DNA of 64,000 nucleotides from contig JAHWKK010000017.1 of NCBI GenBank assembly GCA_019347945.1, forward strand, positions 1 to 64,000. The letters run 5' to 3'. Position numbers and translations under genes: made by a program. Origin of the DNA: Acidobacteriota bacterium. GTDB taxonomy: Bacteria > Acidobacteriota > Thermoanaerobaculia > Gp7-AA8 > JAHWKK01. Positions 48,447 to 56,596 of the stretch are shown here, piece after piece (positions within the stretch are counted from its first letter, which is position 1; each line of letters begins with the position of its first letter). The notes beneath the pieces were generated by a model. That model was given only the letters and a program-made list of their open reading frames with translations. It searched no databases and was not told the DNA's origin.

Positions 48447-49106
48447 TCAAGCGAAGCGTTCGCCCGAGTTCTCGGAACGAACGAAAAACGCGAGCGAACA
48501 GAGGAGTGTGAAGACGACCAGTCCGAGCTCGAGTGATTCCTCGATCGCGCGAGCCGGAAAGCTCGAGAGCTCGATTCCGAGGGCCCGAATCGGCCAGCTC
48601 AGTTTGTCCGCGATGAGAGCCGCTACGGCGAGCACCACCCAGTAGGCGGCGAATCTCGACCAGGCCGCGCCCGAGCGCCATGCGTCGGTGAACCGGGGAG
48701 CCCAGCGAATCAGCAGGATTGAAACAGCGAGAAGAATCGGGATGAAGATCAGGAGAATTGCGCCGGTTCTCTCGATCAGCGGCAGCTCCGGCTTGACGAG
48801 GTTGACCATTTTGGAAAGGTTCCATTCAAAGATCCGCTTGTTCGCGTCCAGCTCGCGAAGACCCGAGATCGCAGCGAGGTACCCGAGCGAGAAGCGGTCG
48901 AGCGGAGAACGTCCTCGGGGAATGAGGAAAACGGCGGCTGAGAGGAACCACAGCAGAGCGCTGGCCTGCTCGACGAGCCCGGACTCCTGGACGAGAGGAG
49001 CGTGCGGATATCCGCGGGCTTCCAGAAAAAGGATGACCGCCGTCACGACAATGAACAGACCGAGTGCGATGAGCAGAGATCGCGTTGCCGGAGTGGCTGA
49101 ACGCAT
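48447..49106 (-). CDS. Hypothetical multi-spanning membrane protein
   Basis: A 219-aa protein with about six TM helices (around 10-28, 45-62, 108-130, 150-168, 190-212 and a weaker one), interrupted by a hydrophilic loop GLRELDANKRIFEWNLSKMVNLVKPELP (about 80-108). I do not recognise the family. No catalytic motif is evident. The gene is nine bases downstream of the DUF4388 gene and 103 bases upstream of the hybrid kinase, so it may be co-transcribed with both. Confidence 0.75.
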   Translation of the reverse strand: MRSATPATRSLLIALGLFIVVTAVILFLEARGYPHAPLVQESGLVEQASALLWFLSAAVFLIPRGRSPLDRFSLGYLAAISGLRELDANKRIFEWNLSKMVNLVKPELPLIERTGAILLIFIPILLAVSILLIRWAPRFTDAWRSGAAWSRFAAYWVVLAVAALIADKLSWPIRALGIELSSFPARAIEESLELGLVVFTLLCSLAFFVRSENSGERFA

Positions 49107-49115
49107 GCGGAAGAT

Positions 49116-50249
49116 CTATCCGACCCGGATGGCTTCGATCTCGTTGCGGCGATTGGAGATGAACTCGAAGATCTCGTTTTTCCGTTCGGCAGGAAGGTGC
49201 TGGGAGACCTCGAACAGCTGCATGGACAACAGGTTGTTGAGTCCCTCGTCGAGCACGACTTTCCTTTCGCTGCCGGGCAGCTCGGAAATATTCGCCACGA
49301 GCATGTTCTCGTCGAAGCGTCCGGATTCGCCAAACCGGACTCCTTCCCAGACGGCATCGCGCTCGGTCTCGCTCAGGGCGGCTGCAAAGACGGTTCTCGC
49401 ACGAGCATCACCGACCGCGTCGAGCAGCGCACTGTAGAGATGCTCGAACATGTCGTTGTACACGGATATGACTCGGAGCAGGTCGGGGGAGTCCTCGACG
49501 TCGAGAAACACGGGCTGGAACTGTTTCTGCTCGACTTCGTCGATCAGATGGGCAGTGAGCATCTGGTAGAGAAGCTGCCGGACCTCGAACTCGGTCATCT
49601 TCGACGCGATCCTGACGAGATCCCGGACGGATTTCTCGCCGTCGATCTGATCCCAGAGCTTCTGCTCCTTCTCGCCGAGATCGAGATCCTCGAGATTGAT
49701 CTCGGCGCCCTGAACCTTGTCGAAAACCATTTTGTCGCTGGTGATGCGCTCGTCGATTCGTCCCGATTCGTCCAGTCGCCGGATCCCTTCCATGATGAGC
49801 ATCGAGGTGTTGATCTGGAGCGTGATCTTCTCCTGAAGCTCCTGCTCGCTCTGGAGAAAGCGAAAACGCCCTCTGTCCCACGTGAAGAGCGAGAAGATGA
49901 TCTCGAGCACCTGCGCCTTGACCCCCCACCAGAGATCCTTGGGAGAGAGGTAGCCGAGCTGGACGAGCACTCTCCCGTGTTTGACGCCCGGTTCCATCAT
50001 CTCGCAGGACTTCTCGTACTGCTCCTGGGTGATTTTTCCGTTCCTGAGCAGAAACTCTCCGAGCGAATGGTCCGAGCTGTTGGAGTTGGCGAAGACGACC
50101 TCGCCGTCCTTCCAGAAGAGGGTGCGGTGCTCTGCATCGCGCTCCACGTGCAGGTCCCCCGACTTCCTGGTCATCGAGATGAAAGTGAGGACGTCCGGAA
50201 AATCGATACCCGAAAGATCGCCTTCGAAGATCGTAGCCGTCTCGCTCAT
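49116..50249 (-). CDS. DUF4388 domain-containing protein
   Basis: A 377-aa cytoplasmic protein. Residues about 5-100 match the DUF4388 (PATAN) pattern: FEGDLSGIDFPDVLTFISMTRKSGDLHVERDAEHRTLFWKDGEVVFANS split over strands and helices; the next part resembles a second such segment (LGEFLLRNGKITQEQYEKSCEMM, VLVQLGYLSPKDLWWGVKAQVLEIIFSLFTW). Relatives accompany two-component systems, gliding motility or type IV pilus regulation. The C-terminal half (about 180-377) is unassigned and helical. Starts four bases after the cysteine desulfurase stop. Confidence 0.82.
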   Translation of the reverse strand: MSETATIFEGDLSGIDFPDVLTFISMTRKSGDLHVERDAEHRTLFWKDGEVVFANSNSSDHSLGEFLLRNGKITQEQYEKSCEMMEPGVKHGRVLVQLGYLSPKDLWWGVKAQVLEIIFSLFTWDRGRFRFLQSEQELQEKITLQINTSMLIMEGIRRLDESGRIDERITSDKMVFDKVQGAEINLEDLDLGEKEQKLWDQIDGEKSVRDLVRIASKMTEFEVRQLLYQMLTAHLIDEVEQKQFQPVFLDVEDSPDLLRVISVYNDMFEHLYSALLDAVGDARARTVFAAALSETERDAVWEGVRFGESGRFDENMLVANISELPGSERKVVLDEGLNNLLSMQLFEVSQHLPAERKNEIFEFISNRRNEIEAIRVG

Positions 50250-50253
50250 CCGG

Positions 50254-51402
50254 TCACGTCCCTATTCTCGACTCCCGTGTGGAATCGGCGAGCCGGACAG
50301 CTGCCTCGACGAAGCTGGAAATTTCTTCCCGCGTCGTGAACTGGCAGAGAGAAATTCGGATCGTGCTCTTCGCATCCCTCTCTGATAGTCCCATGGCTGT
50401 CAAGACGTGACTCGCCTCGACCTTTCCCGACGAGCATGCGGAGCCGGCCGACACGGCGAAGCCTTCGATGTCGAGCCCGATGATCAGAGACTCGGAGTCG
50501 CAGCCGCCGAACGTCACGGAGCTGGTATTCGGCAGACGCTGCGCGGCGGCACCGCGGATGACGACGTCCTCGACACGATCGACAAGACCGTGCTCCATCT
50601 CATCGCGGATGGCGGCGACCTCGTTCATTCGCGCGAGCCCCTCTCTCGCGAGCTCCGCCGCGACTCCGAGGGCGCTGGCGAGCGGCGGGTTTTCGGTCCC
50701 GGCCCGTCGGCGGCGCTCCTGCGAGCCTCCGAGAATGTGCGGATGGAGCGTGACGCCCTTCCGGAGCCAGAGAGCCCCGATTCCCTTCGGTCCATGAAAC
50801 TTGTGCCCGGACAGCGAGACGGAATCGACACCGAGAGCCCTGACGTTGACCGGAATTTTGCCGATCGCCTGGACGGCGTCGCAGTGGATATGGACGTTCC
50901 TTTCGCGGCAGGCTTCGGCGACTGCCGCGACCGGCTGGATTACACCGGTCTCGTTGTTGGCGAGCATCATTGCCAGGAGCCGGGTCTCGGGCCGGATGGC
51001 GGCCACGACGTCTTCCGCTCTGACGACGCCATCGGGTTGCGGGTCCACCCTGGTGACGGGCCAGCCTCGCCGTTCGAGATCCTGAATGACCGAGCGGACC
51101 GAGGGATGCTCGATGCTGGTGGTTACGATGTGGAAACGATCACTTTCGTCTAGTAGGGTCCGACCGAAAATAGCAGCATTGTTGGATTCGGTGCCGCCGC
51201 TGGTGAAGATGATCTCGGACGGTTCCCCTTCCAGCAGCTCGGCGACCCCGGCACGGGCTTCCTCGAGGCACTGCCGGGCTTTGCGTCCGGTGTAGTGAAC
51301 GCTCGACGGATTGCCCCACGTCGACTCGAGCGCGGAGGTCAGCGTTTCGAGGACACGGGGATGAATTCGGGTCGTCGCATTATTATCGAGAAAGATGGTC
51401 AT
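50254..51402 (-). CDS. nifS: Cysteine desulfurase (NifS/IscS-like)
   Basis: A 382-aa PLP enzyme that frees sulfur from cysteine as an enzyme persulfide for Fe-S clusters and thiolated cofactors. Seen: IFLDNNATTRIHPRVLE, FTSGGTESNNAAI, MLANNETGVIQPV, the PLP lysine in SVSLSGHKFHGPKGIGALW, and the catalytic Cys loop SAGSACSSGKVEASHVL. The start at 51402 gives the usual N-terminus MTIFLDNNATT; the longer frame is a shadow of the divergent VWA gene. No scaffold gene (iscU, nifU) is adjacent. Its start overlaps that of the divergent VWA gene. Confidence 0.93.
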   Translation of the reverse strand: MTIFLDNNATTRIHPRVLETLTSALESTWGNPSSVHYTGRKARQCLEEARAGVAELLEGEPSEIIFTSGGTESNNAAIFGRTLLDESDRFHIVTTSIEHPSVRSVIQDLERRGWPVTRVDPQPDGVVRAEDVVAAIRPETRLLAMMLANNETGVIQPVAAVAEACRERNVHIHCDAVQAIGKIPVNVRALGVDSVSLSGHKFHGPKGIGALWLRKGVTLHPHILGGSQERRRRAGTENPPLASALGVAAELAREGLARMNEVAAIRDEMEHGLVDRVEDVVIRGAAAQRLPNTSSVTFGGCDSESLIIGLDIEGFAVSAGSACSSGKVEASHVLTAMGLSERDAKSTIRISLCQFTTREEISSFVEAAVRLADSTRESRIGT

Positions 51403-54001
51403 CGGTATCAGACGCTCGGCAGTAACCGGTTTGCAGAATTGCGCACTCGTGGCTGCCCTCTGTCTGGGCGTTGTTTCCAGTGCGACGATCGCTCCCCGGA
51501 GCTTTGGCGACGAGTCTAATTTAAAGCAAAAGACCGGTCCGCAGAAATCCCCCCCTCCTCTGCTTTCCCGCTCCGAGCGCCGCGAAAAACTGCGCCTCCT
51601 TCCGGAAAAGTACCACCAGTGGCTCGAGGAGGTGGAACCGATCATCACGCCCGCCGAAACCGATTCCTTTCTGCGGCTCGAATCGGATGCTCAGCGCGAC
51701 TTTTTCATCGAGCAGTTCTGGATCGTCAGGGATACTGATCCGCGCACGGCTCGAAACGAGTACGAAGAGGAGTACCGGGAGCTTCTGCAGGAGGCCCGCA
51801 ACAAGTTTCGCTATCTGAGCTCCGACAGGGCGAAGATTCTTCTCATTCACGGCCGGCCGGCGGAGACGTGGGACATCCGGACCTGTGATCAGTACTTTCA
51901 GCCGCTCGACATCTGGTACTACCCCTATCTGGAGGGAATCGGATCGGACGTTCTGTTTCTCTTCTACCTTCCCCGTATTGGTGCCGACTACCGGCTCTGG
52001 ATTCCGATGTTCGGCCGCGACGGTATCGAGGATCTCAGGTCGCTGGACGCGGAGCACAGGGGAGGGGGAGGGATGGGCTTCCAGCGGGAGTGCACGAAGG
52101 GAGAGATCATCGGTGCCGCGATTGGCTGGGGGCTGTCGAACCGCGACAGATTCACGCGAATCTACGAACGTCCGGAGGTTGATGTCGAGTTCGCCGCCCG
52201 AACGATGCGGACGACGGTCATTCTCAATCCGGATGCCCCGGTCATCGATTCGAAGCTCGAGGTCGAGTATCCGGCACGCCGCGGTACGCGGACCGTCGTG
52301 AGGCTGAACACCGACATCGACCCGGCAGAGGTGAACGTCAAGGATCTCGGCGGGAATCTCTTCTACAACATCGATCTGATCGGTGAAGTGATCCGGAACG
52401 GGAGTCTCTTCGAGAACTTCCGGTACCGCTTCGACTATCCGGGGGAGGGAGTCACCTCGCGGATTCCACTTTCCGTCGAGCGTTTCCTCCGCCCGGGAAC
52501 GTATACGGTGCGGCTGAAGATCATCGACATCAACGGCGCCGGGGAGGGGATTCTCGAGAGCGTACTCGAAGTCCCGGAAGTCAAAGAGGAAGTGGAGCTG
52601 ACGGCCGATCAGCGGACGTCGGCGCGGAAGCTGGACGAGTTGCAGCAACAGCTGTTCTCCGGAGATGTCTCCCTTCGGATCCTTCCGCCGGCCGAAGGGA
52701 TTCTGACGGGGCTGCTGCAGATCGATACGGTGGTGTCGGGAGAGGGGGTCGATCACGTCGAGTTCTGGCTCGATGACCGGAAGATCATGACCAAGCGTGA
52801 GCCCCCCTATACGCTCGAGCTCGACCTCGGTCCCGTCCCGCTGACACGCCGGCTGAAGGTCGTCGGGTACGACGCGAACGACGATCTTCTCGCCGGGGAC
52901 GAGATCGTGCTCAATACTGGTATCGACCCGTATCGCGTGCATATCGAGTCGCCGCGGATCACCGCCAGAGCCTCGGGGCCGATGCGGATGGCGGTCGACG
53001 TCGAGACGCCGCGGGGACGGTCGGTCGCCTCGGTCGAGCTCTATGTGAACGAGGACCGGGTGGCGACGCTCTACGACCGCCCTTTCGTGCACATAGTCGA
53101 CGTTCCCGAAGGTCTCGACTTCGGCTATCTCCGCGCAGTCGCCACGCTCGACGGCGAGAATGGAGAGAAAGCCGAGGATGTGGTCTTTCTCAATCGCCCG
53201 CCGAACCTGACCGAGATCGAAGTCCATCTGGTCGAGCTCCCGGCGACGGTTCTCCGAAACGGCCGGCCGGTCCACGATCTGCCGAAGGAGGCGTTCACGA
53301 TCTACGACGAGGGTTCTCCCGTCGAGATCGCGAAGTTCGAGTACGTCCGTGACGTTCCCCTCTCGATCGGACTCGCAGTCGACTCCTCCGCCTCGATGGA
53401 GGCTCGAATGAACGAGACGCAGACCGCGGCCGCCGGGTTCCTCCGGAGCGTGCTCCGCCCCCGGGACCGAGCATTCCTCATCGGGTTCTCCAGCGTTCCC
53501 GTCATAGCCACCAACTTCACCTCCGATCAGCAGGAGCTCGCGCGGAGTCTCGCCTCGCTGAGGGCGGAAGGCCCGACCGCGCTGCACGACGCGATCGTCT
53601 ACGCGCTCTACTCGTTCCAGGGAGTCGGCGGTCAGAAGGCGCTGGTCGTGCTGTCGGATGGCGCCGACACTTCCTCGAAGTTCGAGTACTCGCAGATGCT
53701 CGAGTACGCACGTCGCTCGGCGCTCCCGGTTTACGTGATCGGGATCGGGATTCCGATTGTCGAACGGGATTCGAGGGGGAAGCTCGCGGGTCTGGCTTCG
53801 GCCACCGGCGGTCGTGCATGGTTCATCGAGGGAATCGAGGAGATCGAATCGATCTACCGCGACATCGAGCGCGAGCTCCGATCGCAGTACATTCTCGGAT
53901 TCTATCCACCTGACGAGGTCGAGTCGGGGGGTCCGTGGCGTCACGTGAGGGTTGCGGTCGAGGGAGGCGAGGTCAGGTCGATCCAGGGATACTACCCATG
54001 A
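51395..54001 (+). CDS. Secreted GWxTD/VWFA-related acidobacterial protein, copy 1
   Basis: An 868-aa exported protein. Signal peptide about 12-30 (NCALVAALCLGVVSSA); GWxTD-like domain about 60-180 (WLEEVEPIITPAETDSFLRL, YLSSDRAKILLIHGRP); beta-sandwich region about 260-620 including VEFWLDDRKIMTKREPPYT; von Willebrand A domain from about 655 with MIDAS motifs DSSAS, a Thr in GPTALHDAI, and Asp in LSDGADTSS. It ends IQGYYP like the two following genes. VWFA-related acidobacterial proteins are abundant in this phylum but of unknown role; a metal-dependent adhesion surface is likely. Its start overlaps the divergent nifS start by eight bases; a TTG at 51431 is an alternative. Confidence 0.85.
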   Translation: MVIGIRRSAVTGLQNCALVAALCLGVVSSATIAPRSFGDESNLKQKTGPQKSPPPLLSRSERREKLRLLPEKYHQWLEEVEPIITPAETDSFLRLESDAQRDFFIEQFWIVRDTDPRTARNEYEEEYRELLQEARNKFRYLSSDRAKILLIHGRPAETWDIRTCDQYFQPLDIWYYPYLEGIGSDVLFLFYLPRIGADYRLWIPMFGRDGIEDLRSLDAEHRGGGGMGFQRECTKGEIIGAAIGWGLSNRDRFTRIYERPEVDVEFAARTMRTTVILNPDAPVIDSKLEVEYPARRGTRTVVRLNTDIDPAEVNVKDLGGNLFYNIDLIGEVIRNGSLFENFRYRFDYPGEGVTSRIPLSVERFLRPGTYTVRLKIIDINGAGEGILESVLEVPEVKEEVELTADQRTSARKLDELQQQLFSGDVSLRILPPAEGILTGLLQIDTVVSGEGVDHVEFWLDDRKIMTKREPPYTLELDLGPVPLTRRLKVVGYDANDDLLAGDEIVLNTGIDPYRVHIESPRITARASGPMRMAVDVETPRGRSVASVELYVNEDRVATLYDRPFVHIVDVPEGLDFGYLRAVATLDGENGEKAEDVVFLNRPPNLTEIEVHLVELPATVLRNGRPVHDLPKEAFTIYDEGSPVEIAKFEYVRDVPLSIGLAVDSSASMEARMNETQTAAAGFLRSVLRPRDRAFLIGFSSVPVIATNFTSDQQELARSLASLRAEGPTALHDAIVYALYSFQGVGGQKALVVLSDGADTSSKFEYSQMLEYARRSALPVYVIGIGIPIVERDSRGKLAGLASATGGRAWFIEGIEEIESIYRDIERELRSQYILGFYPPDEVESGGPWRHVRVAVEGGEVRSIQGYYP

Positions 54002-56523
54002 TGAAGGGCCTCACGGCCATGATCGTCGTCGCGGCTTTGTCGGTCCCGCTGGCTGCCAACCAGAAGGACCCGCAAAGCGAGAAGATCTCTTCGATCGACT
54101 CAGCGGGTGTAAAGAAGTTGACCAGCAGCGAACGAGCCGCGGCGATCGCGTCCCTCTCTCCGGCGCGTGTCGAAGAGTGGAAGACGCTGATGCCCATTCT
54201 CACGCCGGCCGAACAGGATGAGTTTCTCGGACTCGACGAGTCGGAGCGCGATGGATGGATTCTGCGGCTTCACACCCGGTGGGGCGTTTCGGCGAAGGAG
54301 CTCTCGAGCCGGCATCGTCGGGCGGAGTCGGTTCTCGGGAATCTCTCCGAAGCCGGTGACGCGGCAACACTCGCGCTTCTCGTAGGGCTTCCCGACCGGC
54401 GAACGACTCTGAACTGTCCTCCGTGGACGATCCCGATGGAGGTGTGGGAGTGGACCGACCGGAAAACGGCTGTGCTCCTCTACCTCACACCGGAGGGGCC
54501 GACCGCCTATCTGCCGGCCGAAGAAAAGCGGGGACGGTACGGAGCGGATGACCCGCGCGCCGTCCTGCTGACGGAGAAGGGAAAGAGTCTCGGAGCTCTC
54601 CCCGTTTTCGACGGGATTCCGGGAGAGCCCGCCGTCATCGAAAAGTGCGGAGGGGCGGCCGCCGTCACGCGAGCGCTCGCTGCCGACCTCGAGCTCGTCG
54701 AAGATCTTCTCGAACGTCGCACTGTCGAACGGAAAAGTGCCGCGAGCCGGGTCTCGGCCGAAGAGGCCGCGGGAACACCGATCCCCGCCTCGGTCACATT
54801 TCCCGGAAAGGTCGGATCGCGAACCAGCGTCGAGTGGACACTCGAGATTCCGACCGATCTCCTCGCGCATGATGACGAAGATGCCGCCGAAGGATACGGC
54901 ATCGAAGTCGCCGGAACGGTTGCGCGGCGCGGCGAACCGGTCGACCGGTTTCGCTACGTCTACAGCTTCGACTCGGGGGATTCGATCCGGGCGAGCTTCG
55001 AGCGGATTCTCGCGCCCGACGACTACACGTACCAGATCGTGGCGAAAGAAAAGCGAGGGACGACGTTCGTCAGCCGGGGGGAAATTGAAGTGCCTTACAT
55101 CCCCGCGGCGGAGTCTCCGGAGTCCGGGTGGGATGGCCAGCGGAACGAGCGGATCGCGCTGTACGAGCAGGAGTATCGCGCCGGCGAGACGCGTGTGCGA
55201 CTGATACCACCGGGTCCGGGCTTTCTCTACGGACCGCAGAGATTCGATACCGTCGTCACGGGAGACGACGTCGCCGCCGTCGAGTTCGAGCTCGATGGAA
55301 AGAAGGTCATGACCCGTCGCCAGCCCCCGTACACGCTCGAGCTCAACCTCGGTGAGCTGCCGACGATGCGCAAGGTTCGCGTCACGGCCCGGGACGACTC
55401 CGGCCGGATCATCGCGGGTGACGAGATCGTGCTGAATGCCGGGATGGTTCCGTTCCGTGTGCACATCGTTTCGCCGCGTATTTCCGAGGGTGTCACTGGC
55501 GAGGTGCGCGCGGAAGTCGAGGTGGACGTTCCGCAGGGAAAGCGGCTCGACCGGGTCGAGCTCTACCTGAACGACCGGCACATCGCCTCCGGTTTCGAGC
55601 CGACTTTCGTTCAGAAGGTCGACCTGGGACCGGTACCGAAGATCGGGTATCTCCGGGCGAAAGCCGTCCTCGCTGACGACTTCGGGACCGCGGCCGAGGA
55701 CGTCGTTTTCCTGAACGCGCCCCATCTGATCGAGCAGGTCGACGTCCGGCTCGTCCAGCTTCCCGTCACGGTCGTCCGATCGGGACGTCTCGTGCGCGAC
55801 CTCACGGTCGACGATTTTTCGCTTCGGGAGGAAGGCTCTCCGCGATCGATCGAGAAATTCGAATACGTTCGTGACCTTCCTCTCTCCATCGGTCTCGCCG
55901 TCGACATCTCGGGATCGATGACTACCCGGATGAATGACGTGCTGAGAGTGGCGGCCTCATTTCTCGACCGGGTGCTCGAGCGCGGAGACAAGGCCTTCGT
56001 CGTTGCGTTCAACGATCGGGTGGAAGTGACTCAGCCGTGGACCGAGAACCTCGCCGGTCTGAACGCCGGCCTGTCGACGCTGAAAGCCGAGGACATGACT
56101 GCGCTCTACGACGCGCTGGTCGCCTCGCTCTACAACTTCCAGGGACTCGAAGGACAGAAGGCTCTCATCCTCCTGACCGATGGAGCGGATACCGCCTCCT
56201 ACTTTTCGCTCGAACAGACCCTCGAGTTCGCACGCCGTATCCGGGTTCCCGTATACGTGATCGCGGTCGGGTTCGACCCGCGGGACCACAAGGTACGATC
56301 AGTCGTCAAGCGGATCTCACGAGAGACCGGAGGGGATTCGTGGTTCATCAAGGAGGTCGGCGACCTCTCCGACATCTACGACAAGATCGAAGAGGAGCTT
56401 CGCAGCCAGTACGTCCTCGGGTTTTATCCGAGCGAGGAAGCGATCAATGACGGCGGATTCCGGCGAGTCGAAGTGAAAGCGAGCGAGGGGAAGGCGCGGA
56501 CGGTCGCCGGATACTATCCGTGA
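53998..56523 (+). CDS. Secreted VWFA-related acidobacterial protein, copy 2 (degenerate GWxTD region)
   Basis: An 841-aa paralogue. Signal peptide about 3-20 (LTAMIVVAALSVPLAA). The N-terminal region (about 45-180) keeps LMPILTPAEQDEFLGLDESERDG but lacks most of the RDxDP-type and SSDRAKI segments seen in copies 1 and 3, so the GWxTD domain looks degenerate. The middle region has VEFELDGKKVMTRRQPPYTL, and VWA begins near 634 with MIDAS DISGS, then MTALYDALVASLY and LTDGADTAS. Ends VAGYYP. The start overlaps the copy 1 stop (ATGA). Confidence 0.83.
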   Translation: MMKGLTAMIVVAALSVPLAANQKDPQSEKISSIDSAGVKKLTSSERAAAIASLSPARVEEWKTLMPILTPAEQDEFLGLDESERDGWILRLHTRWGVSAKELSSRHRRAESVLGNLSEAGDAATLALLVGLPDRRTTLNCPPWTIPMEVWEWTDRKTAVLLYLTPEGPTAYLPAEEKRGRYGADDPRAVLLTEKGKSLGALPVFDGIPGEPAVIEKCGGAAAVTRALAADLELVEDLLERRTVERKSAASRVSAEEAAGTPIPASVTFPGKVGSRTSVEWTLEIPTDLLAHDDEDAAEGYGIEVAGTVARRGEPVDRFRYVYSFDSGDSIRASFERILAPDDYTYQIVAKEKRGTTFVSRGEIEVPYIPAAESPESGWDGQRNERIALYEQEYRAGETRVRLIPPGPGFLYGPQRFDTVVTGDDVAAVEFELDGKKVMTRRQPPYTLELNLGELPTMRKVRVTARDDSGRIIAGDEIVLNAGMVPFRVHIVSPRISEGVTGEVRAEVEVDVPQGKRLDRVELYLNDRHIASGFEPTFVQKVDLGPVPKIGYLRAKAVLADDFGTAAEDVVFLNAPHLIEQVDVRLVQLPVTVVRSGRLVRDLTVDDFSLREEGSPRSIEKFEYVRDLPLSIGLAVDISGSMTTRMNDVLRVAASFLDRVLERGDKAFVVAFNDRVEVTQPWTENLAGLNAGLSTLKAEDMTALYDALVASLYNFQGLEGQKALILLTDGADTASYFSLEQTLEFARRIRVPVYVIAVGFDPRDHKVRSVVKRISRETGGDSWFIKEVGDLSDIYDKIEEELRSQYVLGFYPSEEAINDGGFRRVEVKASEGKARTVAGYYP

Positions 56524-56596
56524 GCAGCGCGCGCGATGAAGCTCGACAGTTCCCGCTCCGGAAGTTTGAAGCGCCGGGCGGACGTTGGGATCGGCA

